Origin: Myxococcaceae bacterium JPH2
GTDB taxonomy: Bacteria; Myxococcota; Myxococcia; Myxococcales; Myxococcaceae
Assembly: GCA_016458225.1 (NCBI GenBank)
Contig: JAEMGR010000005.1
Coordinates: 744,001-808,000, forward strand
DNA length: 64,000 nt
Direction: 5' to 3'
The translations under genes were made by a program, and so were the position numbers. The notes under the pieces are model-generated. The model worked only from the letters and a program-made list of their open reading frames with translations. It was not told the origin of the DNA and ran no database searches. Below, piece by piece: positions 8,607 through 17,164 of this stretch. The stretch's first letter is position 1. The number at the start of each line of letters is the position of its first letter.

Positions 8607-8990
8607 TCAGGACTGCTTGGAGCTGGCGCGCTTCTTCTCCGCCAGCATCTCGCCCAGCCAGGGCCACAGCTTCTGGTACTCGGGAATCTCCTCGGACTCC
8701 TCAGGCGCCGCGGCCTTGGCGGCGGCCTTGGGCGCGGCCTTCGCGGCGACCGGCGCGGCCTTGGGGGGGGCGGCCGGGGCCGTGGACCGCGTCTGGCGGA
8801 CGGGCGCCTGAGTCTTCGCCGCGGCCTTGGCGGGCTTCTGCGCCTCGCCCTTGGCCAGCACCACCGTCAAACCTTCGGCAATCCCTCCCAGGCGCTCCGC
8901 GGTCTCTCGGACCCGGCGAAGCTGCTGGACTCCCTGAGTGAGTCTCCGCGCAAGCTCCGGGGCCAGGGGCGAACTCTCCGCATTCTTCAT
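8607..8990 (-). CDS. Ala/Lys-rich small protein with conserved acidic C-terminus
   Basis: A 127-residue protein if it starts at the ATG at 8990 (MKNAESSPLAPELARRL), which has GGAG about 11 nt upstream; a longer frame reaches 9038. Residues about 1-50 look helical (QGVQQLRRVRETAERLGG). The middle is low-complexity Ala/Lys/Pro with repeated AAKAAPKAAAK units resembling histone H1-like tails. The C-terminus has a conserved-looking aromatic patch (YQKLWPWLGEMLAEKK). No enzyme motif is visible. It could be a nucleic-acid-binding or scaffold protein; function unknown. Confidence 0.65.
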   Translation of the reverse strand: MKNAESSPLAPELARRLTQGVQQLRRVRETAERLGGIAEGLTVVLAKGEAQKPAKAAAKTQAPVRQTRSTAPAAPPKAAPVAAKAAPKAAAKAAAPEESEEIPEYQKLWPWLGEMLAEKKRASSKQS

Positions 8991-9117
8991 TGCAGCGCTC
9001 TCTCCAGGAAGATGACGTGCATCGTGACGCGTGAGCACTATCCCAATCCGACCCAGGAAAGAAGTCCCGGCGTCTGTCGACGCACGCTGTTACACGCCGC
9101 GTGACGCTCCCGGGGCC

Positions 9118-11874
9118 TCATCCCCCTTCATCCGGGGAACCCTCGCCGAGCCGCACCTCCAGGAACTCATCCCCCCCCGAGAGCGGGTGCAGGGAGGTGG
9201 CGTGCGATGAATCAAAGACCTTCAGCGTGAGCTGGCGGGGCTCCACGGCGGGAAACTCGAAGGCGCCCTCTTCCTGGGAGAGCACCTCGCGCAGCGCCTC
9301 CTGGTCATCCGGTGCATGGCTGTAGAGCAGTTGGACCTGGGCGCCCACCAGGGAGCGGCCCGTCTGGGCATCCAGGACGCGCCCGCGAATCCGCCGCCCT
9401 CGCTCCAGCCGGACGGTGCCCAGGTCCACGCTCTCCCCCAAGGGGACGTCCACCTGGCGCGTGGCGTACGTGTAGCCCGGCACGTCGAAGATGAGGAGTT
9501 GCTTCTCATTGCGATAAACGGAGTAGGTAAAGGCCCCGGTCGGGTCGCGGTGGGACTCCGAGCTGACCGAGAACGCGGTGATGGGCTTGCCCGCCTCGTC
9601 CACCAGGCGTCCGGTGATGCGCCCCTGGAATCGCATCACCAGGCGCGTGTTGCGCGTGCCCGTCTTCGCGAGCACCTCGCTCTCCTCCGCCGCGGTGATT
9701 TCGTCTGACGCGTCTGAATCCAGTGCATCGTCGGACTCCTCGCGCGGAGCGGGCGCCCGCCTGGCAGGCCGAGGGACCTCCGTCGCATAGCCATCCAGAC
9801 TCGCGCGCAAAGCGTAGCGGCCCTCTGCCATGCGCTCGAAAGAGAAGCGACCGTCCGGCCCGGTCCGAGCCTGGAGCGTGGAGAAGCCCAGCGCTCCCAA
9901 GCGCGTGTCCTCGTCGCGGGCCTCGGCCTCCACGTCCACCCCGGCCAACGGGCGGCCCGCGGTGTCCACCACCACGCCCGCCAGCGAGCCCGTCAGCGGC
10001 ACGCGCAAGGACACCTCCACCGTCTCCGCGCCATGGATGCGCACGGGGACGGAGGCCTCGCGCCGCATCCCGCCCTCGCCCACCGTGTAGAACACGGCGT
10101 AGCTCCCGGGAGGAACTCCGAGGAGCGTGAAGTGTCCCTCCGAATCGGTCGCCTCGGTGACCGTCGGGCCCAGCTCCTCGCCCTCGGTGCTCGTGAGCGA
10201 GACCTCCACGTCCGCGATGGGCACGCCGAGGTGGTCTCCCACGAAGCCCTTCACCGTGCCGCCGTGATGAACCACCACGCGCACATCTCGCGAAGGGGCG
10301 TCCACCGACTGCGTGAGCGACAGGTATTCCTCCGCGCGCGCTTGCAGCTCGTAGGACGCGGCGGCCGGCGCCTTGAGCTGGAAGCGCCCCTGCGCATCGG
10401 ACGTCACCAGCGAGCCGACGAGCATGGCGCGCGAATGGCGAATGGGCGCATGGAATGAAGACGGCGAGAGGTGGCCGTCCAGGTGGCGCGCCACGCCTTC
10501 CTCGATGACGGCCCGGGTCATCAAGCCCAGGGAGATCTCCGGGACCGGGTTCCCCTTCTCGTCGGTGACGACACCTTCGACGAGCACGGCGGGCTTGAGG
10601 GTGAAGTCCATGGCCTCTCCGAAGACCACCGTGCGCTCCTCGCTCACGTCGATGTGTCCCGGCGCCGACACCACGAAGCCGTAGCTGCTCGCCGACAGGG
10701 GGCCGATTCGGAAGTGGCCCGCCGCGTCCGCATCCGCCTCCCTCTCCCGAGGCAGCACGACGCGCCCCATCTGCACGAAGTCACGCACCACCACGTGAGC
10801 CCCCGCCACCGGCCGGCCATCCTCTCCGCGCACCGAGCCTTCCACGTACGCCAACGTGCCCAGCCGCAGCGTGACGCGGGCCTCGCTCAAGTCCTCGGTG
10901 AGGGCGACACGGGAGAAGCCCTGTCGGTTCGCGTTGTCCGCCACGAGCCGGTACTCACCGGGCGGCAGGGACTCGAAGGAGAAGCGCCCCTCGGAGTCCG
11001 TCACCGACACGCGCTCGCCCTCCTCCTCGTGGACCTCGACCCCCGCGATGGGGCGATCTCCATCCACCACGCGGCCCACGATGCGGCGCGCGCGGAACAA
11101 CACGATGTCTTCGTCTTCTTCTCCCGTCACCGAGGTCTCGGCGACGTCCGAGGTGAGGAACCGCGGATGGGAGACGATGAACGAGTAGTCACCCGGAGGC
11201 AGCGGGCCCACGCGGAAGCGACCGTCCGCGCCCGTGCGGCCCTCGAAGTAGCGGGAGTGCGCCCGGTGGAACACCGTGACCTGTGCGTCGGGCAGCGGCA
11301 CACCGCTCTCGTCCACCACCCGGCCGGACACGGCGTAGCTCGCCTGGAGAATCAAGGAGACCTGCTCCGAGCCCGACGGGACATCTCGCGCCAGCGCCGA
11401 CCCCGCCGCACTCAAGGCCCAGATGGCCACCCTGCCCTCGGGCAACGCGTCCAACGTGAAGGTGCCGTCCGCCGCCGTCGTGGCGCGCGCGAGCACCGGC
11501 GCCTGTCCTCGCTGCTGCTCCACCTGCTCGCGCAACCACAGCGCGGCGGCTCCCTGACATCCGGAGTTGGACAGCGTCAGCTCCGGCGAGTCCTCTGAAC
11601 AAGGCTGCGAGGACAGCGTCTCCCCCGCGATGGCCATCGTGGCGGACACGTCCACGCCCGCCGCGGGCTCGCCGCGCGCGTTCTTCACGATGCCGCGCGC
11701 GTGCAACAACCCACGGGGTGGGGCCGCGAGCGGAGGCAACACACGCAGCCGGTTCGACGCCGCGCGCACGGGCACCGGCGCGGGCTCACGACCTCCGCGC
11801 CAGGCCAACAGCCCCACAGCCACCACCAGCACGAGACTCCCCAGGCCCACCGCCACGTATGACCGAGTCCGCAT
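9118..11874 (-). CDS. surface-anchored protein with nine carboxypeptidase-regulatory-like (CnaB/Ig-like) repeats
   Basis: A 918-residue protein starting MRTRSYVAVGLGSLVLVV, with one N-terminal hydrophobic segment (signal anchor or uncleaved signal) and GGGAGG-type Shine-Dalgarno upstream. The rest is built of about nine beta-sandwich units, each opening with a pattern like GxVxDxxGxPxxGAxVxV (for example VSGRVVDESGVPLPDAQV, VEGSVRGEDGRPVAGAHV, LAGVVVDTAGRPLAGVDV), followed by GxFxxxxLPPGxY turns. Such stacks are common in myxobacterial envelope proteins and are taken to be adhesive or structural; no catalytic domain is visible. It stands alone, divergent from the lipoprotein gene at 12050. 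Confidence 0.8.
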   Translation of the reverse strand: MRTRSYVAVGLGSLVLVVAVGLLAWRGGREPAPVPVRAASNRLRVLPPLAAPPRGLLHARGIVKNARGEPAAGVDVSATMAIAGETLSSQPCSEDSPELTLSNSGCQGAAALWLREQVEQQRGQAPVLARATTAADGTFTLDALPEGRVAIWALSAAGSALARDVPSGSEQVSLILQASYAVSGRVVDESGVPLPDAQVTVFHRAHSRYFEGRTGADGRFRVGPLPPGDYSFIVSHPRFLTSDVAETSVTGEEDEDIVLFRARRIVGRVVDGDRPIAGVEVHEEEGERVSVTDSEGRFSFESLPPGEYRLVADNANRQGFSRVALTEDLSEARVTLRLGTLAYVEGSVRGEDGRPVAGAHVVVRDFVQMGRVVLPREREADADAAGHFRIGPLSASSYGFVVSAPGHIDVSEERTVVFGEAMDFTLKPAVLVEGVVTDEKGNPVPEISLGLMTRAVIEEGVARHLDGHLSPSSFHAPIRHSRAMLVGSLVTSDAQGRFQLKAPAAASYELQARAEEYLSLTQSVDAPSRDVRVVVHHGGTVKGFVGDHLGVPIADVEVSLTSTEGEELGPTVTEATDSEGHFTLLGVPPGSYAVFYTVGEGGMRREASVPVRIHGAETVEVSLRVPLTGSLAGVVVDTAGRPLAGVDVEAEARDEDTRLGALGFSTLQARTGPDGRFSFERMAEGRYALRASLDGYATEVPRPARRAPAPREESDDALDSDASDEITAAEESEVLAKTGTRNTRLVMRFQGRITGRLVDEAGKPITAFSVSSESHRDPTGAFTYSVYRNEKQLLIFDVPGYTYATRQVDVPLGESVDLGTVRLERGRRIRGRVLDAQTGRSLVGAQVQLLYSHAPDDQEALREVLSQEEGAFEFPAVEPRQLTLKVFDSSHATSLHPLSGGDEFLEVRLGEGSPDEGG

Positions 11875-11930
11875 GGTGCCCTCCCAGGCGCGCCAGCGTA
11901 CCAGCGCCCCAGGGCCTGAGACGACATGCA

Positions 11931-11975
11931 GCTATTCCAATAAATACTGCTTTATCCCGAAGCAAAACCGGGGGC
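11931..11975. promoter_or_regulatory. AT-rich patch in a divergent intergenic region
   Basis: The 175-bp gap between divergent genes starting at 11874 (minus) and 12050 (plus) contains an AT-rich island unlike its surroundings (ATTCCAATAAATACTGCTTT near its centre), with short ATAAA/TTTAT arms. It is the likely promoter zone for both genes; no -35/-10 pair is convincing enough to name. The rest of the gap shows nothing else. Confidence 0.35.
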
Positions 11976-12049
11976 CCCGTTCCCAGGGAAACGCGGCCGT
12001 CGCGCCCCCATGGGGAGGGGTGCTCCAGGCCCGTTCGAGGAGCGACTCC

Positions 12050-13642
12050 ATGAAGCGAATCATCGGGGGATTGTTGTGCGCGGGCATGCTGTCCGCATGT
12101 GGTGGCGCCGAGGCCGTGGACACTCGGGCGGCGGCCACCGCGAGCGAGCAGCAGGACCCAGGCATCCAGCTCGCGAGCGTGCGGTTGCCAGAGGGACAAA
12201 CCCTCACGTTCTATGAGACGCCGGAGCACGGCATCGTCTCCGTCGCCAAGGGCCCCAAGGGCTCGCCCATGCCGGACAGCCGCGAGCTGCAAGGCCTGTC
12301 GGTCGTCGAGGCGTATCGCAAGCTGTCCGGCCAGGAAGCTCCCGCCGCGCTGGTGGAGGCGTCGCGCCGCATCGAGGATCCCGCCATGTCCGCGCTGCGT
12401 CGGCGGGAGCCCGCGCCGGATGTCGTGGCCCAACGCACGGAGGGGGGCGGCGTGAGCGCGGCGGGCACGCCCAACACGTCGTGGTTCACCTCCAACTTCT
12501 GCACGGGCCTCAACGTCGAGTACGACGCCATGTGGTGCCCCACGCATTCCTACGCGTCAGCGTGGTCGGGCTGGGGCGCGTGGCAGAAGTTCTATCAGAC
12601 GTGCGGCACCACCACGGACGCCACCGGCGTGCTGCGGTTGGAGAAGTGGGGGAGCGGCGCATGGCAGCGCTTGCAGACGGTCAACCTCCAGACGTGGCAG
12701 TGGGCGTGTGCGTGGGGTTGGGGCGTGGGCCAGTACCGGTCGGGCATCGACTCGACGCAGGCAGTGCTGTTCTCGGAGCGCTTCCGCTACAGCATCCCCA
12801 ACATCAGCGCCTACCTGGGAGACTTCCCGGACGACCGCAGCTATCCCAACTTCTACAATGACATCCAAGGCATCACCCACGATGCCTACAACTGGTACCT
12901 CACCCGAAACGACACCAACTGGGGGAAGGACGTGAACCTCAACGGCATCATCGGCCGGCAGGCGATGACCGCCATCAACGAGGACCCGTCGCCGCGCTAC
13001 TCCATGCCCACGCCCTGGTACAACGCGGGCTTCCGGCACTACGGCGACCTCGTCCACGTCAACGGCCTCATCTACGTGGCCATGGATGGACCCGGCGCGG
13101 GCGTCGCGGGCATCGGCGTCTTCAATACCAACCTGCAATACATTGGCATGGCCTACATGCCCAACTGGTCGGGGGGCGTGCCGTTCCTCGCGTACAACCC
13201 TCGCAACAATTGGTTCTACGTCGTGACCAACGCCTTCGGGCCCACCACGATGCGCGCCTTCCAGATTGGCGTGTCCGGGAACACGGTCACCATCACGGAG
13301 AAGCAGAGCACCCAGCTCACGAGCCTCATCCCCGGTGACGCCTGGATTCAGGGCGGCAAGGTCTCCGCGCACGGCAACCTGTACGTCAGCGTCGGCGGTG
13401 ACGGGAAGCAGTCCGGCATCTACATGATTGATGCCGTGAACGGCTATGTGCAGACGTTCTATCCCATCGGCTACGGCGCCTCGTCGGAGTTCGAGGGCCT
13501 GGACCTGTGGGACCTGGACGCGGACCCGCGCATCGGCGCGTACGGGCAGATCCACCTCCAGCAGCTCCACGTCGACTGGCCCGGCTTCGCCGACGACTAC
13601 TGGCTGGCCCACTTCCGCGTGGACGACCCGAGCAAGCTGTAG
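12050..13642 (+). CDS. lipoprotein with C-terminal propeller-like region, function unknown
   Basis: A 530-residue protein with a typical lipoprotein signal (MKRIIGGLLCAGMLSACGG, lipidated Cys17). AGGAG 7 nt before the ATG at 12050 supports this start over the longer open frame from 11567. The N-terminal 140 residues look like a propeptide or linker. A Trp-rich region follows (SAWSGWGAWQKFYQTCG, WQWACAWGWG), then repeated Gly-aromatic strands (GNLYVSVGGDGKQSGIYMI) that suggest a beta-propeller. No catalytic motif is recognised. It ends convergent with the WD40 gene. Confidence 0.72.
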   Translation: MKRIIGGLLCAGMLSACGGAEAVDTRAAATASEQQDPGIQLASVRLPEGQTLTFYETPEHGIVSVAKGPKGSPMPDSRELQGLSVVEAYRKLSGQEAPAALVEASRRIEDPAMSALRRREPAPDVVAQRTEGGGVSAAGTPNTSWFTSNFCTGLNVEYDAMWCPTHSYASAWSGWGAWQKFYQTCGTTTDATGVLRLEKWGSGAWQRLQTVNLQTWQWACAWGWGVGQYRSGIDSTQAVLFSERFRYSIPNISAYLGDFPDDRSYPNFYNDIQGITHDAYNWYLTRNDTNWGKDVNLNGIIGRQAMTAINEDPSPRYSMPTPWYNAGFRHYGDLVHVNGLIYVAMDGPGAGVAGIGVFNTNLQYIGMAYMPNWSGGVPFLAYNPRNNWFYVVTNAFGPTTMRAFQIGVSGNTVTITEKQSTQLTSLIPGDAWIQGGKVSAHGNLYVSVGGDGKQSGIYMIDAVNGYVQTFYPIGYGASSEFEGLDLWDLDADPRIGAYGQIHLQQLHVDWPGFADDYWLAHFRVDDPSKL

Positions 13643-13654
13643 CGCTCGGCGCCG

Positions 13655-13679
13655 AGCGGGGCCTCACCAGGGCCCCGCT
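13655..13679. terminator. bidirectional terminator hairpin between convergent genes
   Basis: A perfect 9-bp inverted repeat (AGCGGGGCC at 13655-13663, GGCCCCGCT at 13671-13679, 7-nt loop) lies between the lipoprotein stop at 13642 and overlaps the last codons of the minus-strand WD40 gene. Only about 20 bp separate the two genes, so one hairpin probably serves both. Confidence 0.65.
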
Positions 13680-16318
13680 CCCTTCGGCCAGCGGGTCTTC
13701 GCGTCGTGCTTCACGTCGCGCGCGTTGGCGGGCAGGCGCGCATCGCGCAGGTCCGCGCCGCTGAGGTTCGCGTAGTCCAGGTTCGCGTCCGACAGGTCCG
13801 CGCCCCGGAGGTCCGCGCCGTCGAAGCGCGTGGTCATCAGGTCGGCGGACAGCTTCGCCTCGCGCAGGTCCGCCAGGGTGAAGATGGCGCGGTAGCAATG
13901 GGCTCGGGAGAGGTTCGCGCCGCGCATGTCCGCGCCTCGGAAGTCAGCGTCGAACAGGTTCACGTCCGAGAAGTCCGTGCCCACGAGCTTCGCCTCGCGG
14001 AAGTCCATGACGTCGAGCATCGCCTCGGACAGTCGCCGCCCGCTCAGGTCGATGCCCGTCAGCGGAACCGGGAAGCGCTCCCCCAGGTCACGGCGGAAGC
14101 GCTCGCGCCACGCATTCCAGCGCCCGAGCCCATCCTCCACCTCGCCCCGCAGCATCGCGAAGGCCTCCTCCCGCGTGGGCAACAGGAGCCGGATGAGCAC
14201 CTCCTCGGAGAGCACCCGCGCCTTCGTGGGCACACCCGCCTTCGGCTTCCCCTTCCCCAGCTCCCCTCGCGCCACATCCGTCACCACCGGTCCAGGCTTC
14301 GCCACCACGGCGCCGCCCAGCTCCTTCACCGTGACCTCCCGCAGGGCCTTGCTGGCCTGCTTGAAGCGTCCCTCGAAGAAGAAGTGATGACCCGCGAGGC
14401 GCTGCTCGAACAAGCGCACGGGCTCCGCCGGCACCACCACCCGCGTCTCCGATTCCAGCAGGAAAGGCTCACCGGCCTCGCGCGCCACCGCATCGAGTTC
14501 GATGACCGCGACGCTCCGGTCCTCGCCGATGAAGGCCACGTGATTGCCGTCGACGGCCAGCGGGTGGGCCCCGAGTTCCTCGCGTCGGGTCGGCTCCTCC
14601 TCCTCATCCCGCGCCTCTTCGGGAGCGTCGTGCCAGCGCGCTTGCGCCACGTCCGCGAGGAGCAGTCGCCCCCCGGAGCCGGTCACCGCCAGCCGCGTCC
14701 CTTCCCCCACGAAAGCCACCTGTCCCAACCGGAGCCGCGGGCGCGCCAGCCGCGACACGACAGCGCCATCGCGTGGATCCACGACGAGGATGGCGCAGCG
14801 GGCATGGTAGTGGTTCACGTCCTCGTCGAAGCTGACCGCGATCCACCCGCGCGCGGAGACCGCGAGCCCGCGCGCCACGCCGCCCGCCTTCAAGGGGATG
14901 GAGCGCAAGAGTCGCGGTGTCCCCACGAGCGACCAGATCCGCACGGCCGTGTCCACGCTGACCAGCCACGCGTCCTGGGGGCCAAAGGCACACGCCTGGA
15001 CCCGGGCGTCATGCGTCAGCGTCGCGACCCGCACCTTGCGCTGCACATCCCAGACTTCGACGTCGTGGTCGGCGGAGGCTGCGATCCACGTCTGACTTCG
15101 CGAGAGGGCGAGCGGGCCACTCGCATAGGTCCCCAGTTGGAACGCCGGCAGCGACTCCTCGCCCAACAACTCGCCCACGAAGACCGAGTCGTAATCGAGC
15201 CGCACCCACTCCCCCGAGGCGAGCCCCTTCACGTCCGTGGGCGGAAACGTCGTGGGAATCTCCGACCGCTTCCCCGTGGCCCGCTCCCACGTCACGCACG
15301 TCGAGCGGCTCGCGGCCGACACGGCACGAGCAGTGAGCGCCAGTCCCTCGATGTCCGTGGGCGCCGCGTCGCCCGTGCACGGCTGCCCGTCCTCCGTGGA
15401 CCAGACGCTCAGCGCGCCGTCCGTGGAGCCCGTCGCGAGCCACTTTCCATCCGGCGACAGCGCGGTGCTGGAGCCCTGCGCGTGACGGCGCGGCACCGTC
15501 AGGTGGGACAGCTCTTCCCCCGAGTCCACGCTCCACACGCGCACCCACCGCTCGTTGCCCAGCGAGTACGCGCGCGCTCCGTCTGGAGAGAACGCCACCC
15601 AGCGGCACCCCGCGCCTCCCGAGGCGCCCGTGGCCTCGAAGGTGTGTTGTCCCGTGAAGCCGGCTCGCGGCGCCAGACCCGGCACTTCCCAGAGCCTCAC
15701 GTCTCCCACGCCGTGCCCGCTCAGCAGCAGGCTCCCATCCGGAGAGAAGGCCAGGGCGAGCACCTTGGTGCGCTTGCGCTTCGCCCGCTCCTTCCCCGTG
15801 CGCGCATCGAACACGCGCACCATGCCCCGTGAAGAGCCCGTGGCCAGCCACGCCCCATCCGCGCTGAACGCCGCCGCGTAGAGCTGTCCGTCCTCGGGTG
15901 GCAGCGTGTGCAGCAGGGCGCCGGTCTCCACGTCCCAGACGCGGGTGTCCTGCTCCTCGCCGAAGGTGATGAGCCGCGTGCCATCCGGGCTCACGCTCAC
16001 GTTGCCCAGCTTGTTGTCCAGCGTCCCCACCTTCCACGCCATCCGGCCCGAGGGCTTCAACCGCCGCGCCTGTCCCCAGGTCGAGGTGATGACGTCTCCA
16101 TCGGGCAGACAGAACAAGGACCGCCCCACGTCGAGCACCCGCTCGTCCACGAGCGCACCGTCCTCCACGGAGAAGGTCAGCAGGCGCGTGTCGTCGGCCA
16201 GCACCGAGAGTTCGCGGGAGTCCGACGAGAAGGCCAACCCCGAGAAGGATCCGGGCGCGTTGAAGCGCGTGGCGCCGTAGACGACACGAGCGGACGAGTC
16301 GAGAGGGGTGCGGGACAT
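13664..16318 (-). CDS. WD40-repeat / pentapeptide-repeat fusion protein
   Basis: An 884-residue protein from the ATG at 16318 (MSRTPLDSSARVVYG). The N-terminal two thirds are WD40 beta-propeller repeats with recurrent LAFSPDGxxLLSG and VRLWEV/VRVFDA motifs, enough for one or two propellers. Residues about 755-872 are a pentapeptide-repeat quadrilateral helix with A(D/N)Lxx units (DFRGADMRGANLSRAH, DLRGADLSDANLDYA). The middle segment (about 600-740) is less repetitive. Both halves are protein-interaction scaffolds, so a scaffold or effector-sensor role is likely; no enzymatic domain is seen. It is divergent from the methyltransferase gene with only 21 bp between start codons. Confidence 0.82.
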   Translation of the reverse strand: MSRTPLDSSARVVYGATRFNAPGSFSGLAFSSDSRELSVLADDTRLLTFSVEDGALVDERVLDVGRSLFCLPDGDVITSTWGQARRLKPSGRMAWKVGTLDNKLGNVSVSPDGTRLITFGEEQDTRVWDVETGALLHTLPPEDGQLYAAAFSADGAWLATGSSRGMVRVFDARTGKERAKRKRTKVLALAFSPDGSLLLSGHGVGDVRLWEVPGLAPRAGFTGQHTFEATGASGGAGCRWVAFSPDGARAYSLGNERWVRVWSVDSGEELSHLTVPRRHAQGSSTALSPDGKWLATGSTDGALSVWSTEDGQPCTGDAAPTDIEGLALTARAVSAASRSTCVTWERATGKRSEIPTTFPPTDVKGLASGEWVRLDYDSVFVGELLGEESLPAFQLGTYASGPLALSRSQTWIAASADHDVEVWDVQRKVRVATLTHDARVQACAFGPQDAWLVSVDTAVRIWSLVGTPRLLRSIPLKAGGVARGLAVSARGWIAVSFDEDVNHYHARCAILVVDPRDGAVVSRLARPRLRLGQVAFVGEGTRLAVTGSGGRLLLADVAQARWHDAPEEARDEEEEPTRREELGAHPLAVDGNHVAFIGEDRSVAVIELDAVAREAGEPFLLESETRVVVPAEPVRLFEQRLAGHHFFFEGRFKQASKALREVTVKELGGAVVAKPGPVVTDVARGELGKGKPKAGVPTKARVLSEEVLIRLLLPTREEAFAMLRGEVEDGLGRWNAWRERFRRDLGERFPVPLTGIDLSGRRLSEAMLDVMDFREAKLVGTDFSDVNLFDADFRGADMRGANLSRAHCYRAIFTLADLREAKLSADLMTTRFDGADLRGADLSDANLDYANLSGADLRDARLPANARDVKHDAKTRWPKGAGPW

Positions 16319-16325
16319 GCGAGCC

Positions 16326-16333
16326 AATATACT
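16326..16333. promoter_or_regulatory. back-to-back -10 elements for divergent leaderless transcripts
   Basis: The 21-bp gap between divergent starts at 16318 and 16340 holds AATATACT. On the plus strand TATACT (16328-16333) lies 6 nt before the ATG at 16340; on the minus strand TATATT (16331-16326) lies 7 nt before the ATG at 16318. Transcripts from either box would begin at or next to the start codon. No Shine-Dalgarno fits in the gap, and no good -35 was seen. Confidence 0.6.
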
Positions 16334-16339
16334 GGCCAC

Positions 16340-17164
16340 ATGCTTCCGCGAGCTGCTGACGCGCTCCCACCCCACCCTCGCCTCCCGCTGCTCGTCACCA
16401 CCTCGGACCGGGTGGATGACGACCTGTCCACGCGCGCGCGCCTCGCGGCCGAGGACGCGGGGGTGCCCTTCGTGGCGCGGCACCACAAGCTCCCGCTCAA
16501 GAAGCTGCTCGCGGAGACGGCGGATGCGCTCGTCGTCTTCGAGGCGGAGGCCGTGTCGCTGGTGGACGCCGAGGGCGTGCTGCGCTTCTCGCCGGGCCTG
16601 GGACACCTGCGCATCCGGCAGCTCGACGCGGGCGTGCCCGAGGACATGCTCCTGCGCGTCGCCGGACTGCGCGAGGGCGAGCACGTCCTCGACTGCACCC
16701 TGGGCCTGGGCGCGGACGCGCAGGTGGCGGCGCGAATCGTGGGGCCCTCGGGCGCGGTGACGGGTCTGGAGAAGAGTCCCGCCCTGTACCTCCTCGTCCG
16801 CCACGGACTCGAAGGGCTTCCTCGTCATCCCGCCGCGTGCGCCATCCGCGTGGTGCACGCCGACGCGTCGGAGCACCTGCGCACGCTTCCCTCGGGCGCC
16901 TTCGACGTGGTGCTCTTCGACCCGATGTTCGAGCGTCAGCGCAAGTCCTCCGCCGCCTTCGAGGCGCTGCGCCGCCACGCGGACTACAGCCCCCTCACGC
17001 GAGAGACCGTGGCCGAGGCCCAGCGCGTCGCGCGCCGCGCGGTGGTGCTCAAGGGCTCGCGCTACTCGCAGGACTTCAAGAAGCTAGGCATCCAGCCAGA
17101 GCCCGCGCGCCCCAACGCCACCGTCCTCTGGGCGAAGCTCCCTGGCATCAGCGCCGCGCCATGA
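16340..17164 (+). CDS. RsmJ/YpiP-like class I SAM methyltransferase
   Basis: A 274-residue Rossmann methyltransferase. Motif I is DCTLGLGADAQVAAR, and the post-IV motif is DVVLFDPMF, where DPMF is characteristic of RsmJ (16S rRNA m2G1516 methyltransferase) and of the Bacillus YpiP group. The N-terminal region (LLVTTSDRVDDDLSTRARLAAEDAG) resembles the RsmJ/YpiP N-terminal domain. An rRNA (guanine-N2) methyltransferase is the best guess, but the sequence is distant from proteobacterial RsmJ and the substrate is inferred. The start at 16340 has no Shine-Dalgarno and is probably leaderless. Its stop overlaps the next gene by 4 bp. Confidence 0.75.
   Translation: MLPRAADALPPHPRLPLLVTTSDRVDDDLSTRARLAAEDAGVPFVARHHKLPLKKLLAETADALVVFEAEAVSLVDAEGVLRFSPGLGHLRIRQLDAGVPEDMLLRVAGLREGEHVLDCTLGLGADAQVAARIVGPSGAVTGLEKSPALYLLVRHGLEGLPRHPAACAIRVVHADASEHLRTLPSGAFDVVLFDPMFERQRKSSAAFEALRRHADYSPLTRETVAEAQRVARRAVVLKGSRYSQDFKKLGIQPEPARPNATVLWAKLPGISAAP

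Noticed and set aside
11567-12049. 161-codon N-terminal extension of the lipoprotein gene at 12050
   Set aside because: It overlaps the divergent gene, lacks a start signal and would bury the lipoprotein signal; AGGAG supports the ATG at 12050.
15908-16339. 144-codon N-terminal extension of the RsmJ-like gene
   Set aside because: It runs antisense through the WD40 gene; the ATG at 16340 has a -10 box at leaderless spacing.
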